NCBI RefSeq assembly: GCF_012933365.1
Contig: NZ_JABBVZ010000005.1
Location: forward strand, 27,278-91,277
Reading direction: 5' to 3'
Length of the DNA: 64,000 nucleotides
From: Sulfobacillus harzensis
GTDB lineage: Bacteria > Bacillota > Sulfobacillia > Sulfobacillales > Sulfobacillaceae
Shown here: one piece after another, positions 37,877 to 48,221 of the stretch
Layout: every line of letters starts with the position of its first letter
Position numbering within the stretch: the first letter of the stretch is position 1
The notes under the pieces: model-generated
The model's input: the letters and a program-made list of their open reading frames with translations, nothing else
Told to the model about the DNA's origin: nothing
Database searches by the model: none
Position numbers and translations under genes: made by a program

Positions 37877-39562
37877 CTAACCCGAGGTTTGGGGACTGGC
37901 CGTAAGAAGATCGGCATCCAGCACCGCCTGTCCGGACGACTTCTCCTCTTCCGGAACCACCACGGCCCGTTCGATGACCTCTTGCAGCGAGTCAACAGCC
38001 AACACCTCGATAGCCATGGACTTGAACACTTCCTGCCAATTTTCGCGCGGGATGATCACCCGCTTGCATCCAGCCTGTTGGGCTGCCTCCACCTTGGCGA
38101 CAACGCCGCCGATGGGACGCACCTGCCCACGGATGGAGAGCTCGCCGGTCATTGCCAATCGGTTGTCGACTGGATTTTGGGTAATGGCCGAGTATAGCGC
38201 GGTCGCAATGGCCACGCCCGCCGATGGGCCATCCAGGGGCACCCCGCCGGGAAAATTGATATGCAGATCGTAGTCCGCAGTTTTGAGCTTCATCACATTC
38301 TGCAGCACCGTGAGCACATTTTCTACCGAGCTGCGGGCCATGGACTTGCGGCGAATCGTCCGGCCGGCATTGCCCATCTCTTCTTCGTCCACCACACCGG
38401 TGACAAAGATTTTGCCTTTTCCAGCTTCCACCGCATGGGCAACCGCTTCTACCTCCAGCACCGTGCCAAGATTGGGCCCATAGACGGCCAAACCGTTCAC
38501 CATGCCCACGTGCGGCTTGTCGGCCACCTTCTTTTCCGGTCGGGGATTGTACTGCCCGGATTGCACGACCCATTCCACATCACCCTGAGTAATGCCTTTG
38601 CGTCCTTCGGTCATGGACACCCCGGCGGCGATTTGGATCATGTTGACGGCCTCACGCCCATTGGTCGCGTAATGCTGCACCACATCCAAGGCGCCCGGCT
38701 CGATCTCCACGCCCATCCGTTTGGCCGCATTTTCGGCGATGACATGCACCTCATCGGGCAACAGCGCTCGGAAGTAAATCTCGAGACAGCGCGACCGAAT
38801 GGCCGGCGGTATCTCTTGGGGCTGGCGGGTAGTCGCTCCCACGAGACGAAAATCCGCCGGTAAGCCATTTTCAAAGATATCCTGAATGTGCAAGGGGATA
38901 TTTTGGTCCTCGGAATTGTAATACGCCGACTCCAAAAAGACCTTGCGATCCTCCAACACCTTTAAGAGCTTATTCATCTGGATAGGATGCAGTTCGCCAA
39001 TCTCATCGATGAAGAGAATGCCTCCATGAGCTTTGGTCACGGCTCCTGGCTTAGGTTGGGGAATTCCGGCCATTCCCATGGGACCGGCACCTTGGTAGAT
39101 GGGGTCATGGACCGACCCAATCAGCGGGTCGGCAATGCCGCGCTCGTCAAACCGGGCGGTGGTCGCGTCCAATTCAATGAATTTGGCGTCAGAGCGAAAG
39201 GGAGACCAGCCCATCTTTTTCGCCTCTTCCAGCACCAGGCGGGCCGCTGCCGTCTTCCCCACCCCCGGAGGACCATAGATAATGACATGTTGCGGGTTGG
39301 GCCCACAGAGCGCGGCCTTGAGCGCGCGAATGCCGTCGGCTTGGCCAACAATCTCCTCAAACGATGCCGGGCGCGTCTTTTCCGAGAGCGGCTCGCTTAA
39401 GTGGATCGCGCGCATCCGCCGAAGCTTGTCGATCTCCTTTTTAGACTCGCGTTCGACCGCCACTTTGGCCCCTTGCTGGGACTTTAGAGCGTTCCAGAAG
39501 TAAAGCCCAATCACCACAATCAAAAAGAATTGGACGAAGGTCACGATGCTTTGAAAATTCAC
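37877..39562 (-). CDS. lonB: Sporulation-type Lon protease LonB
   Basis: 561 residues. An N-terminal membrane segment (about 8-26, FVQFFLIVVIGLYFW) replaces the LonA substrate domain. AAA+ Walker [10 protein letters not shown], Walker B GGILFIDEIGEL. Protease Ser in LDGPSAGVAIATAL, Lys in GGVVAKVEAAQQAG. In B. subtilis LonB is forespore-expressed; its gene is likewise next to lon. GTG 39562 follows AAAGGAGGG. Confidence 0.95.
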   Translation of the reverse strand: MNFQSIVTFVQFFLIVVIGLYFWNALKSQQGAKVAVERESKKEIDKLRRMRAIHLSEPLSEKTRPASFEEIVGQADGIRALKAALCGPNPQHVIIYGPPGVGKTAAARLVLEEAKKMGWSPFRSDAKFIELDATTARFDERGIADPLIGSVHDPIYQGAGPMGMAGIPQPKPGAVTKAHGGILFIDEIGELHPIQMNKLLKVLEDRKVFLESAYYNSEDQNIPLHIQDIFENGLPADFRLVGATTRQPQEIPPAIRSRCLEIYFRALLPDEVHVIAENAAKRMGVEIEPGALDVVQHYATNGREAVNMIQIAAGVSMTEGRKGITQGDVEWVVQSGQYNPRPEKKVADKPHVGMVNGLAVYGPNLGTVLEVEAVAHAVEAGKGKIFVTGVVDEEEMGNAGRTIRRKSMARSSVENVLTVLQNVMKLKTADYDLHINFPGGVPLDGPSAGVAIATALYSAITQNPVDNRLAMTGELSIRGQVRPIGGVVAKVEAAQQAGCKRVIIPRENWQEVFKSMAIEVLAVDSLQEVIERAVVVPEEEKSSGQAVLDADLLTASPQTSG

Positions 39563-39705
39563 CGCACGCCCTCCTTTCCAGTCAAGAGAGTAGTCGCCAG
39601 GATGTCATCCTTTGCCTAAACTAGTGTGGCCAAATTCCGTCCGGCTAAAGCGCCAAATCATGGTGCTCATGCTCTATACCAATTATGCCCAACTTTGCTG
39701 AGGCC

Positions 39706-39736
39706 AAAAAAAGGAGACCGGCCACAGCCGGTCTCC
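39706..39736 (-). terminator. Terminator after sat-apsK
   Basis: Perfect 10-bp stem GGAGACCGGC/GCCGGTCTCC with a CACA loop (39713-39736) and seven Ts on the minus strand (39706-39712). Confidence 0.95.
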
Positions 39737-39754
39737 CTTGCTCGTTATTTCGTC

Positions 39755-41437
39755 TTACTCTCGGGCCACCGCTGCCAAAAGTTCCGACTCCACCGGATCG
39801 ACAATCCCACGCTGCTCTAAAAAGCCCAACAGCGCCGCCAAATCGTCGTAAAACGGCTGTGCCCCCGAGACAATGGTTAAGTCAGGGTTGGGCGGCACCT
39901 CATAGGGTGCTTGAATGCCGGTCATATCGTTGATATCACCGGACCGCGCCCGCCGATACAGGCCTTTGGGATCGCGCCGCTCGCACTCAATCAGCGGGGT
40001 CGCCACATAGACCTCTAAAAATTCGCCGTACGGCTCCACTTGAGCGCGAATGCGCGCGCGCCCTTCCTCCATCGGAGCCACCATGGCAATCACCACCAGG
40101 CCACCGTTTCGCACCACCAGACTGGACACAAAGCCCACCCGTTCCATATTCTCCAAACGATCCTCAGGGCTGAAGCCGAGACCCTTGGAAAGATGGCGGC
40201 GAATTACATCCCCGTCCAAGAGCGTAACGGGCCGCTCATTGCGCAGCGTCAACACGTGATAGAGAGCCTTGGCCAAGGTAGATTTTCCGGGAGCCGGCAA
40301 GCCCGTCAAGAAGATAGCCGCTCCGCGGTTGCGGCCATAGGACTGATGCAAGACCTCCCGGACGGCTGACGGTGCATACCACTCGGGAAGATCCTTGCGC
40401 TCGGCCAGCATCTGACGGACGCGGGTCCCGGACAGTTGCTTCATTCCGGCGTCTGGGCCCGTCACCGGAAGATAGGCTCGGCGCGTTTCATCCCACGCAT
40501 ATTCGGGAAACACCAAGGGTTGAATACGCATTTCAGGTGCCAACTCACTCAACAGTTCCTGGGCCTGGAATGGCGGATACCAAAAGCCGTCCGGGCGGTC
40601 AGGGTTTTTTCCTGGGTCCGCTGGAGCTCGTCCAACAATGAAATAGTCCACGCCAAAATTTTGCCGGATGAGGGCATGCCATACCGCCTCCCGGGGACCC
40701 GCCATGCGCATGGCCAGCGGCAGTGTAGCCAGCGTCACCGACGGGGTACCGTCGGGATTGTCCGGATAGCTTTGGGTTAAGGACCAGATAGCCCGAAGGC
40801 GCACCGCGGCCGGCAAATCGCCCGGCTTGGTAGGCCCTGTGGTTGGGTGCAGCAGCAGGTGGCCGCCCACTTTGTCCTGAGCGGCCTTGGTCAAGGCATA
40901 GTGGCCGCCGTGCATGGCATTTCGGGTATGAAAGGCCACCACCGGCTTCCCCAGCCGTTGAAATCGCTTGATAAGCTCGTGGGGCTTCCGATAGAGGGGC
41001 AGAAAGTCGACTTGGCGGGCCAGCTCCAATCGTTCCAAATCCAGAGCTCTGACCGGTCCGCCGATGTACCATGGGTGCCTTCGCATTAAAGCGGCCACCC
41101 CGGCGTGAGCGCGGTTGGTGGTCCCATAAACTAAGCGCGCTTCCTCCTCAAGATCGACCGGATAAATATCTCCCGCCAACAAGGCAGCCAGGGGCGTGCC
41201 ATCGTCCCGGCATAAAATCACGTCGTCACCCGGCTGCACCTCCTTGGCAAACGACTCCGGAACATCCAAGACCACGGGAACGGGCCACAACTCGCCGCTT
41301 TCCAAGTGCATGTGTTCCAATACGGCACGGTAATCTCCCGCCGTTAAGAATCCATCCAGAGGAGCAAACGCCCCCACCAACAGCAAATCCAAATCGCACC
41401 GTTGTTCCGCCGTCAACACCCAAACATGTTCACTCAA
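39755..41437 (-). CDS. Fused sulfate adenylyltransferase / APS kinase
   Basis: 560 residues. Residues 1-about 375 are ATP sulfurylase: FHTRNAMHGGHYALTK holds the ATP-binding HxxGH pattern and LSGTRVRQML is near the domain end. The usual GRDHAG motif is replaced by GRAPADPGKN. Residues about 385-545 are APS kinase: P-loop GLPAPGKST (usually GLSGAGKST), LDGDVIRRHLSKGLGFSPED, and RDPKGLYRRARSGDI. Together they make PAPS from sulfate and two ATP, or run the first step backward when sulfite is oxidised through APS. TTG 41437 is the likely start, with only a weak box. A PAPS-type sulfotransferase gene faces away on the other side of the 143-bp intergenic region. Confidence 0.92.
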   Translation of the reverse strand: MSEHVWVLTAEQRCDLDLLLVGAFAPLDGFLTAGDYRAVLEHMHLESGELWPVPVVLDVPESFAKEVQPGDDVILCRDDGTPLAALLAGDIYPVDLEEEARLVYGTTNRAHAGVAALMRRHPWYIGGPVRALDLERLELARQVDFLPLYRKPHELIKRFQRLGKPVVAFHTRNAMHGGHYALTKAAQDKVGGHLLLHPTTGPTKPGDLPAAVRLRAIWSLTQSYPDNPDGTPSVTLATLPLAMRMAGPREAVWHALIRQNFGVDYFIVGRAPADPGKNPDRPDGFWYPPFQAQELLSELAPEMRIQPLVFPEYAWDETRRAYLPVTGPDAGMKQLSGTRVRQMLAERKDLPEWYAPSAVREVLHQSYGRNRGAAIFLTGLPAPGKSTLAKALYHVLTLRNERPVTLLDGDVIRRHLSKGLGFSPEDRLENMERVGFVSSLVVRNGGLVVIAMVAPMEEGRARIRAQVEPYGEFLEVYVATPLIECERRDPKGLYRRARSGDINDMTGIQAPYEVPPNPDLTIVSGAQPFYDDLAALLGFLEQRGIVDPVESELLAAVARE

Positions 41438-41580
41438 GTCGTCTACACACCCTTCAAAGAAATCCTCTTTTCACCGTATCGCATTTAGTGCGGTAATGCG
41501 ACAACCGGAGCTTCAGTTTAAGCCAGCTTTCAGGAAGTCCCGAATTAAAAACGGTATAGTGAAGTGAGGGGGTACAACCG

Positions 41581-42432
41581 TTGCTGCCAACTTTTTTGAT
41601 TTTAGGGGCGCCGCGCAGCGGCACCACGCATCTTTATCACGGCCTTCGCCAGCATCCCCAGGTTTTCATGAGTGATTTCAAGGAGCCCATGTTCTTCGCC
41701 TATCAAGGCAATCCGCAGCCGAGCGTCGTATATGACCTCAACGATTATGAGGCGCTCTTCGAGGCGGCCCATCCAGAAGAAGCCCGGGGCGAAGCGTCTA
41801 CACTCTACCTGTATAGTGCCCAAGCAGCCGACAACATTCGCGCGCTGATTCCCGAAGCTCGCCTCATCGCGATTCTCCGAAATCCGGTGGAACGAGCCTT
41901 TTCCCAATACACCTTCCAGCGGTTCCTTAAAACGGAACCGCTGGAAACCTTTGAGGAAGCTTTGGCGGCGGAACCCCGCCGTGTCCAGGACCCCATCCCC
42001 TTTCACCTCTATCGGCCGGTGGGACTGTACAGCGAACAGATCAAGCGCTACCTCGAACGCTTCCCTCAAGAACAGGTGCTCTGGCTATTGCAAGATGACT
42101 TGGCGTCGCACCCGGAGGAGGTTTTCCGCCAAATTTTCATGCACATCGGCGTAGATCCGGACTTTGTGCCCGACTTGCACCATCGGACCAACGCCTCCGG
42201 TGTGCCGCAGCACGAGACGCTGTTTCGGGCTATCAAGTCTGCGGGCCGCGCCGTCAAGCGCTTCTTGCCGGAAAAGCTGGCTGTCGCACTGAGCGGCACC
42301 GCTCACGAGACGCTCTTGGAACGCCCAAGCATGCAGCCGGAAACACGGGCAGAGCTCCAAGACTATTTCCGCAAAGATATTGAGGCGACCGCCGCCCTCA
42401 TAGGACGGGACTTGTCCCACTGGCTCGAATAG
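41581..42432 (+). CDS. PAPS-dependent sulfotransferase
   Basis: 283 residues. LILGAPRSGTTHLYHGL is the 5'-phosphosulfate loop, AILRNPVERAFSQY the 3'-phosphate-binding motif (RxxxxRxxSxY), and DDLASHPEEVFRQIF a common C-terminal segment of the heparan/glycan-type family. Transfers a sulfo group from PAPS to an acceptor, perhaps a polysaccharide or lipid; the acceptor is unknown. TTG 41581 follows GAGGGGG, 8 nt away. Divergent from sat-apsK, which makes its co-substrate. Confidence 0.87.
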   Translation: MLPTFLILGAPRSGTTHLYHGLRQHPQVFMSDFKEPMFFAYQGNPQPSVVYDLNDYEALFEAAHPEEARGEASTLYLYSAQAADNIRALIPEARLIAILRNPVERAFSQYTFQRFLKTEPLETFEEALAAEPRRVQDPIPFHLYRPVGLYSEQIKRYLERFPQEQVLWLLQDDLASHPEEVFRQIFMHIGVDPDFVPDLHHRTNASGVPQHETLFRAIKSAGRAVKRFLPEKLAVALSGTAHETLLERPSMQPETRAELQDYFRKDIEATAALIGRDLSHWLE

Positions 42433-42443
42433 CGAGCGCACAA

Positions 42444-42480
42444 AAAAGACCGCCGCCCACATCCAGGGCGGCGGTCTTTT
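42444..42480. terminator. Bidirectional terminator, sulfotransferase / clpX
   Basis: 15-bp perfect stem with A4 and T4 at its base (42444-42458 and 42466-42480) and a 7-nt loop. Serves the convergent sulfotransferase and clpX transcripts. Confidence 0.95.
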
Positions 42481-42489
42481 GGTTCCGCC

Positions 42490-43770
42490 TTAAGCGGTTT
42501 CTTCCTTTTGCTTCTTCCCACTTCGGGTTTTGTTGCCCTGTGCCGTGACTAAGAGCGGCTCGTCGTGGTTTTCCACCACTTCGCGGGTGATAACGCACTT
42601 GGCCACGTCGGTCCGGCCCGGCATGTCATACATCACGTCCAGCATGATGTCCTCAATGATGGCCCTGAGGGCCCGGGCCCCGGTGTTGCGGCGCATGGCT
42701 TCCCTGGCGACGGCGCTGACCGCGTCATCCTTAAATTCCAGCTCCACATTGTCCATCTGCAGCATCTTCTGGTACTGCTTGATGAGGGCATTGCGGGGCT
42801 CGGTCAGAATCTTCACCAGCGCCTCCTCATCCAGCGCATCGAGAGTGACAATCACCGGCAGACGGCCGACAAACTCCGGAATCAAACCGAACTTGAGCAG
42901 GTCGTCCGGCATGATCTTGGCCAACACATCGCCGATATTGGTCTCCTCTTTGCTCTGAATCTCCGCATTGAAGCCCAATCCCTTCTTGCCGACCCGGTTC
43001 TTGATGAGCTTGTCGATGCCGTCAAAGGCACCACCGACAATGAACAGAATATTGGTCGTATCAATCTGGATGAACTCTTGATGCGGATGCTTGCGGCCAC
43101 CCTGAGGTGGCACCGAAGCCACCGTTCCTTCCAAAATCTTCAAGAGCGCCTGCTGCACGCCTTCACCGGAGACATCCCGGGTGATTGACGGATTTTCCGA
43201 CTTCCGCGCAATCTTGTCGACCTCGTCGATGTAGACAATGCCTTTTTCTGCCTTCTCCACATCGTAGTCCGCAGCCTGAATGAGCTTAAGGAGAATATTC
43301 TCCACATCTTCACCAACGTAGCCGGCCTCAGTGAGAGAGGTCGCGTCAGCGATAGCGAAGGGCACATTCAAAATTTTAGCAAGCGTCTGGGCCAACAGCG
43401 TCTTTCCGGAACCGGTAGGACCCAGCATCAAAATGTTGGACTTTTGCAGTTCCACATCATCGACTTTGTTGCCCAAATTAATCCGCTTGTAGTGATTGTA
43501 CACTGCCACGGAAAGGGTTTTCTTGGCTCGGTCTTGGCCTACCACGTACTGATCCAGAATGGAGCGGATTTCAGCCGGCTTGGGGATATCCTTGAGCTCG
43601 AACTCGACGTCGTCGTTCAGCTCCTCCTCAATAATCTCGGAGCAGAGCTCAACACATTCGTCGCAGATGTAGACGCCGCCGGGACCTGCGATCAGCCGCT
43701 TTACCTGGTCCTGGTACTTGCCGCAGAACGAACACTTCAACTGACCTTTCTCATCGGTAAACTTAAACAT
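42490..43770 (-). CDS. clpX: ATP-dependent protease ATPase subunit ClpX
   Basis: 426 residues. Zinc-binding domain [17 protein letters not shown], Walker A GPTGSGKT, Walker [15 protein letters not shown], and the IGF-type ClpP-binding loop appears as GLGF in KKGLGFNAE. Unfolds substrates, including tmRNA-tagged proteins, for ClpP. ATG 43770 follows AAGGGGGG. Part of tig-clpP-clpX. Confidence 0.98.
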   Translation of the reverse strand: MFKFTDEKGQLKCSFCGKYQDQVKRLIAGPGGVYICDECVELCSEIIEEELNDDVEFELKDIPKPAEIRSILDQYVVGQDRAKKTLSVAVYNHYKRINLGNKVDDVELQKSNILMLGPTGSGKTLLAQTLAKILNVPFAIADATSLTEAGYVGEDVENILLKLIQAADYDVEKAEKGIVYIDEVDKIARKSENPSITRDVSGEGVQQALLKILEGTVASVPPQGGRKHPHQEFIQIDTTNILFIVGGAFDGIDKLIKNRVGKKGLGFNAEIQSKEETNIGDVLAKIMPDDLLKFGLIPEFVGRLPVIVTLDALDEEALVKILTEPRNALIKQYQKMLQMDNVELEFKDDAVSAVAREAMRRNTGARALRAIIEDIMLDVMYDMPGRTDVAKCVITREVVENHDEPLLVTAQGNKTRSGKKQKEETA

Positions 43771-43819
43771 GGTCTGCCCCCCTTATCCGCTCGCACACTA
43801 CCTCTTGTCCAATCCCCCG

Positions 43820-44434
43820 CTACGCTTCCGTTGAAGGGGTAAGACCGGCCCGCGGAGTCAACACCTCATCCACTAAATGATATGCTTTTGCCTCTTCAGC
43901 AGTCATCCAATAGTCGCGTTCGGTTTCCTTCATAATCTGCTCCACCGAATGGCCGCTGTGCTTGGCCAAGATACCCGCCAAAGCTTCCCGGTTACGAATA
44001 AGCTCCTTCATCTGGATGTCCAGATCAGTGATTTTGCCACCCAACCGGTCCACCCAAGGCTCGTGAATCATCACCCGGGCATTCGGCAAAGCGAATCGCT
44101 TGCCTTCGGCGCCGCCCGCGAGCAACACGGCTCCCATGCTCGCCGCCAGCCCCACGCAGATGGTGGAGACATCGGGCTTGATATGCTGCATGGTGTCATA
44201 GATCGCCATGCCGGCGGTCACGGACCCTCCAGGGGAGTTCACGTAGAGATTGATGTCGCGGTCCGGATCATCACTCTCTAAAAACAGCAATTGGGCTACC
44301 ACCAGATTTGCCACATCATCGTCAATGGCATTCCCTAAAAAGATGATGCGCTCCTTTAACAGGCGCGAGTAAATGTCGTACGACCGCTCACCGCGGTTGG
44401 TCTGCTCAACCACCATAGGAACCAGATAGCTCAT
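43820..44434 (-). CDS. clpP: ATP-dependent Clp protease proteolytic subunit
   Basis: 204 residues from ATG 44434, picked because GGAGGAG (44441-44447) is 6 nt upstream. Catalytic Ser in [14 protein letters not shown], His in RVMIHEP, Asp in [29 protein letters not shown] is the family signature. Forms a double heptamer with ClpX. Confidence 0.98.
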   Translation of the reverse strand: MSYLVPMVVEQTNRGERSYDIYSRLLKERIIFLGNAIDDDVANLVVAQLLFLESDDPDRDINLYVNSPGGSVTAGMAIYDTMQHIKPDVSTICVGLAASMGAVLLAGGAEGKRFALPNARVMIHEPWVDRLGGKITDLDIQMKELIRNREALAGILAKHSGHSVEQIMKETERDYWMTAEEAKAYHLVDEVLTPRAGLTPSTEA

Positions 44435-44462
44435 TATTCTCTCCTCCACCATTGACCCTCCC

Positions 44463-45767
44463 TCAGCCTTCAATCACCGTTGACGAAACATAGTCGCTGG
44501 CTTTTTGGATGAGGAGACTCTCCCGTAACGCTTCAAAGTCGCCGCGGGACCGAAACATCTCAACGATTTCCTCCACCGGCTGCCGGTACAGTTCCGCCAT
44601 GGGCCGGATATTTTCGATGACATCCTCGTCGCCGACGGTAATGTTCTGCTGCCGGGCCACCGCTTCCAACAAGAGTTCCTCTCGTACCCGCTCTTCAGCC
44701 TGGGGCCGCATTTCCTCGTGCAAATCCTCCAGGGTGATTTGACGACTCTCAATATACTCCTCGATGTCAGCGCCCATCCGTCGAAGCATGTTGTCTAGCT
44801 CATGCATTTGGTTGTGGATGGCTTGCTCCACTAACGCCGATGGGAGTTCAAAGGACACGCGCTCCTTCAGCTTACCCAAAATTGAAGCCAATCGATCATT
44901 CTTGGCCTGCTGCTGAAGCCGATCGCGAAGCCTATTCGCGACTGTGTCACGGAACTCCTGCTCATTATCGTATCCAAGCGTCTTGGCCAATTCCTCATCA
45001 ATAGGCGGAACGTCAGGGCGCTTGAGTTCGGTGATGGTAACTTCAAACCGTACCGGCTTACCCTTCAAGGCCACGTCAGGGTGATTTTCCGGGTAGGTCA
45101 GATGAAGCGTGGCGGGCTCATTAGGCTTTAACCCAATCAATTGGGTCTCCAACCCCTCCACCGCCATGCCGGAACCGATCTCCACGGCATACGTCTCGTC
45201 TTCCACGAAAGGCTCCGTTTGATCCGCTTCTTCGCCTTCCTCCAGGTATCCCTTTAAATTCAGGACAACCCGGTCACCCATAGCCGCCGGTTCATCCTCC
45301 ACCGGTACCAATTGGGCTTGAGATATAGCCACTGACTCAAATTCCTTTTGCAAGTCTTCATCGGTTGGTTCTGGCACAACCAGGGGCTCGTTGAGCAAAT
45401 CATCCAAGGATCCGATTTCAATCACCGGCTTGGATTCCACTTCAATATCAAATTGAAACGGCTTGTCCTCGTCCAATGCCACGATGTTTATTCGGGGCTC
45501 GCCTACCGGTTCTACCGCGGCCGCCTGCAACGCCTCGCGATAATGGCGATCCACGAGTTGTTGGGCCGCTTCCTGCAACAGCACACCCCGGCCAACATAC
45601 CGCTCGAAAATCTTCCGAGGAGCCTTCCCACGACGAAACCCTGGGATGTTATACCGGCCCACCACGGTTTTGAAGGCCCGGTCCATCGCCTGGCTGACAT
45701 CGGCCGGATCAATGGTTACCGACACCTTGGCTACCGCACGAGGCAGCCGTTCCAACGCCACATCCAC
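44463..45767 (-). CDS. tig: Trigger factor
   Basis: 434 residues. Ribosome-docking motif GFRRGKAP (about 43-50), a peptidyl-prolyl isomerase domain (about 160-245, [20 protein letters not shown]) and the helical C-terminal chaperone domain. Holds nascent chains at the exit tunnel. GTG 45767 follows GAGGAGGA. Upstream of clpP-clpX as in many bacteria. Confidence 0.97.
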   Translation of the reverse strand: MDVALERLPRAVAKVSVTIDPADVSQAMDRAFKTVVGRYNIPGFRRGKAPRKIFERYVGRGVLLQEAAQQLVDRHYREALQAAAVEPVGEPRINIVALDEDKPFQFDIEVESKPVIEIGSLDDLLNEPLVVPEPTDEDLQKEFESVAISQAQLVPVEDEPAAMGDRVVLNLKGYLEEGEEADQTEPFVEDETYAVEIGSGMAVEGLETQLIGLKPNEPATLHLTYPENHPDVALKGKPVRFEVTITELKRPDVPPIDEELAKTLGYDNEQEFRDTVANRLRDRLQQQAKNDRLASILGKLKERVSFELPSALVEQAIHNQMHELDNMLRRMGADIEEYIESRQITLEDLHEEMRPQAEERVREELLLEAVARQQNITVGDEDVIENIRPMAELYRQPVEEIVEMFRSRGDFEALRESLLIQKASDYVSSTVIEG

Positions 45768-45870
45768 TGCAAAATTCCTCCTCTAACGCCCTTGAAAAAT
45801 CAACCTATTATAGCATGCTGGGATAGTCATTCAATAAGAAAAGCCGAGGCAGAGGGCTGCCTCGTTAAAA

Positions 45871-45945
45871 TGGAGCGGAAGACGGGATTTGAACCCGCGA
45901 CCCTCGCCTTGGCAAGGCGATGCTCTACCGCTGAGCTACTTCCGC
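45871..45945 (-). tRNA. tRNA-Gly (GCC)
   Basis: 75 nt with encoded CCA. Cloverleaf with anticodon loop CTTGCCAA, T-loop GGTTCAAATCC and acceptor GCGGAAG/CTTCCGC. Last of four tRNA genes on the minus strand. Confidence 0.97.
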
Positions 45946-45947
45946 AA

Positions 45948-46032
45948 TGGTGCGAGGGAAGGGATTTGAACCCTTACGCCTTGCGGCACGAGATCCTAAG
46001 TCTCGCATGTCTGCCAATTCCATCACCCTCGC
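45948..46032 (-). tRNA. tRNA-Leu (TAG)
   Basis: 85 nt with encoded CCA and the long variable arm of class II tRNAs. Anticodon loop ACTTAGGA, acceptor GCGAGGG/CCCTCGC. Only 2 bp separate it from tRNA-Gly. Confidence 0.96.
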
Positions 46033-46033
46033 C

Positions 46034-46109
46034 TGGTGCGCCCGGTAGGATTCGAACCTACGACCTCCGGATTCGAAGTCCGTCACTCTATCCACTGAGC
46101 TACGGGCGC
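46034..46109 (-). tRNA. tRNA-Arg (TCG)
   Basis: 76 nt with encoded CCA. Anticodon loop CTTCGAA, acceptor GCGCCCG/CGGGCGC, T-loop GGTTCGAATCC. One bp from tRNA-Leu. Confidence 0.96.
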
Positions 46110-46144
46110 AGAGAAAAAACTCCCGGTATTACCCGGGCTAAAAT

Positions 46145-46221
46145 TGGGGTGAATGAGGGGACTTGAACCCCCGACCCCCAGGGCCACAACCTGGTGCTCT
46201 AACCAACTGAGCTACATCCAC
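46145..46221 (-). tRNA. tRNA-His (GTG)
   Basis: 77 nt with encoded CCA. Anticodon loop TTGTGGC, acceptor GTGGATG/CATTCAC with one mismatch pair (G-U/other) and an extra base before CCA, as expected for tRNA-His. First gene of the cluster. Confidence 0.95.
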
Positions 46222-46496
46222 CATATTTGTTTTTGTTGTTCCTCAGAACGCAGTTTATCATACCATAATCACAGCTTCTGTGCAACGCTCTGAGATTACT
46301 CATCGCGTCAAACCCCGACCTCATCAAAACCGGCAATCGTTTCGGCTCACGCCAGTTTGAACGCTATCACCGTCAGCACCAAGCAGTGCTTCTTGCTCTT
46401 ATTTTAATCACGTACCGTTGCGTGGCCAGCCGCGTCCCATTTCCGCGTTCAAATGATCGAAACAATTGACGAAATCCGTCCTGTAAACTTTGGTCG

Positions 46497-48221
46497 TCAA
46501 CTCGGCAGCGGCGCAAGACGCAAAATGGCCTCTGCAATAGGGTGCGTCATCATTTGCTCAACCGTCCCTCGTCCCACAATACCCCCGGCGTCTAGAATGA
46601 CGGCATTATCAACCAGATCGAGGTTTGTCAGGCTGTGGGCAATCCATAGCACCGTGCGCTCCCGGGCCCAACTCATCACCGCCTCCATGAGTTCTCGCTC
46701 ACCAACCGGGTCCAGTCCCTCCGTGGGCTCGTCAAGCAGCACGATGGGAGCGTTTTTGAGAAAAACGCGCGCCATGGCCAGCCGCTTAATCTCGCCGCCC
46801 GACAACGACGCACCCCGCTCACCCAGTACGGTGTCAAGACCATCGGGCAGTGCGGCCAACACGGAGCCCATACCCGCCATGTGAAGGGCTTGACTCACCT
46901 CCTCAGGTGATGCCGAGGGCCGCGCCAGCCGCACATTGTCAAGAAGTGTCGCATGAAAGACGTACGGGAATTGGTTGACCACGCCGAAATGGCTGGCCCA
47001 GGCGTCCCGATCCCACTCGCGAAAGTCGGTGCGGTCAAGCGTCAGCGCACCCTCGGAGGGCGCCGACAACAGCCCTGCCGTCAAATTCATAAGCGTGCTT
47101 TTTCCCGACCCGTTCGGACCGATTAAGGCAGTATGCACGCCGGGTTCAAGGGTCCAATGGATGTGCCGCAGCACAGGCTTCCCTTCCGTTCCCAGCGTGA
47201 CGGTCACATTCTCGAAGGACAAACGCGGCACCGTCGAAAGCCGGTCAACACGGCCGGGGGATGACGCGGCAGAAGATGGCGCGATAAGCGTGTTAACCCG
47301 GGATTGGGCCCGTGCGAGCCCTGAGGCGTCCTGAAAGGCGGCCGGCAGGCCCGATACGATTTCGAAACTCGCCAAGGCCAGCAACGCGAACACCGGCAGG
47401 ACTATCGGGCGCATCGCGTGATGCGTTACAGCGGACGCCGCGACAACCAGGACAATCCACATGCCGGCCAACGATGTGAATAACGCCAAGCCACTAAAAA
47501 GGCCGCTTGTCCGGGCCAGACGATGTTTGGCCGCAGTCAACTGTGTTTGAAGCGCCCCTACATCAGCACGCGCTTTGTCCGTCAACGCAAGAGCCCATAT
47601 ATCTGTCATCCCGTGCAGCACTTGAATGAGGACCGAGCCCAGCGCACTCCGCAGATCCACCAGCATGCGGCTAGAAAGACGGGCCATCCGGCTTGCCGCG
47701 TGAGACAGCACCAGACCGGCGATGAGAAGCATCAGAACCAACAGAAGCGCGATATGCCAGTTCATGAGGGCTCCGATGATAAACACCATGAAGAGGCCCA
47801 CAACCGCAATGATAATCGGTTCGTACAGGCCCACCAAGAGATTTTGCAGGCTGTCCACATCGCTTCCGACGCGCGACAGCAGGTCGCCTGAGGAATAGGC
47901 CTTCAACTCATCAGAAGTCTTTGGCTCGATAGCGGCAAAAATTCGCGTCTTGAGGTCCCGCAGCCATCTCAGCGTCGCATCATGCGCGAAGTAACGGTCG
48001 AGGTAGCGAAAGCCGGCGCGGGCGGTGCCGAAGAAGCGAACAGCGACAATGGCCGTCCATAGCAGCAGAATAGTCGCCGGATGTTGGGCCGCTTTGGCAA
48101 TGAGATAGCTGGACGTGGACATCAGCCCGAGGTTCATGCCCACGGTTAATGCTCCAAATAGGAAGGCCAGAACGAGCAGCGATCTATAGGACTTGATGAG
48201 CTGGATGAGATTCCCGTTCAT
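46497..48221 (-). CDS. cydC: CydC-type ABC exporter subunit
   Basis: 574 residues. Six-helix membrane domain (about 15-310) and ATPase: Walker A GPNGSGKST, signature SLSGGEIKRLAMARV, Walker B PIVLLDEPTEGLD. With CydD it exports cysteine/glutathione (and is needed for heme insertion) during cytochrome bd assembly. ATG 48221 follows AAAGGAG and lies 38 bp inside the end of cydD. In this arrangement it is encoded downstream of cydD. Confidence 0.88.
   Translation of the reverse strand: MNGNLIQLIKSYRSLLVLAFLFGALTVGMNLGLMSTSSYLIAKAAQHPATILLLWTAIVAVRFFGTARAGFRYLDRYFAHDATLRWLRDLKTRIFAAIEPKTSDELKAYSSGDLLSRVGSDVDSLQNLLVGLYEPIIIAVVGLFMVFIIGALMNWHIALLLVLMLLIAGLVLSHAASRMARLSSRMLVDLRSALGSVLIQVLHGMTDIWALALTDKARADVGALQTQLTAAKHRLARTSGLFSGLALFTSLAGMWIVLVVAASAVTHHAMRPIVLPVFALLALASFEIVSGLPAAFQDASGLARAQSRVNTLIAPSSAASSPGRVDRLSTVPRLSFENVTVTLGTEGKPVLRHIHWTLEPGVHTALIGPNGSGKSTLMNLTAGLLSAPSEGALTLDRTDFREWDRDAWASHFGVVNQFPYVFHATLLDNVRLARPSASPEEVSQALHMAGMGSVLAALPDGLDTVLGERGASLSGGEIKRLAMARVFLKNAPIVLLDEPTEGLDPVGERELMEAVMSWARERTVLWIAHSLTNLDLVDNAVILDAGGIVGRGTVEQMMTHPIAEAILRLAPLPS

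Noticed and set aside
41581..42432. Idea that sat-apsK and the sulfotransferase are part of a larger sulfated-glycan cluster
   Set aside because: The flanking genes are lonB and clpX; no glycosyltransferase or polysaccharide exporter is seen nearby.
45348..46166. 272-codon plus-strand frame across tig and the tRNA genes
   Set aside because: It runs through three tRNA genes and opposite trigger factor, so it cannot be a real gene.
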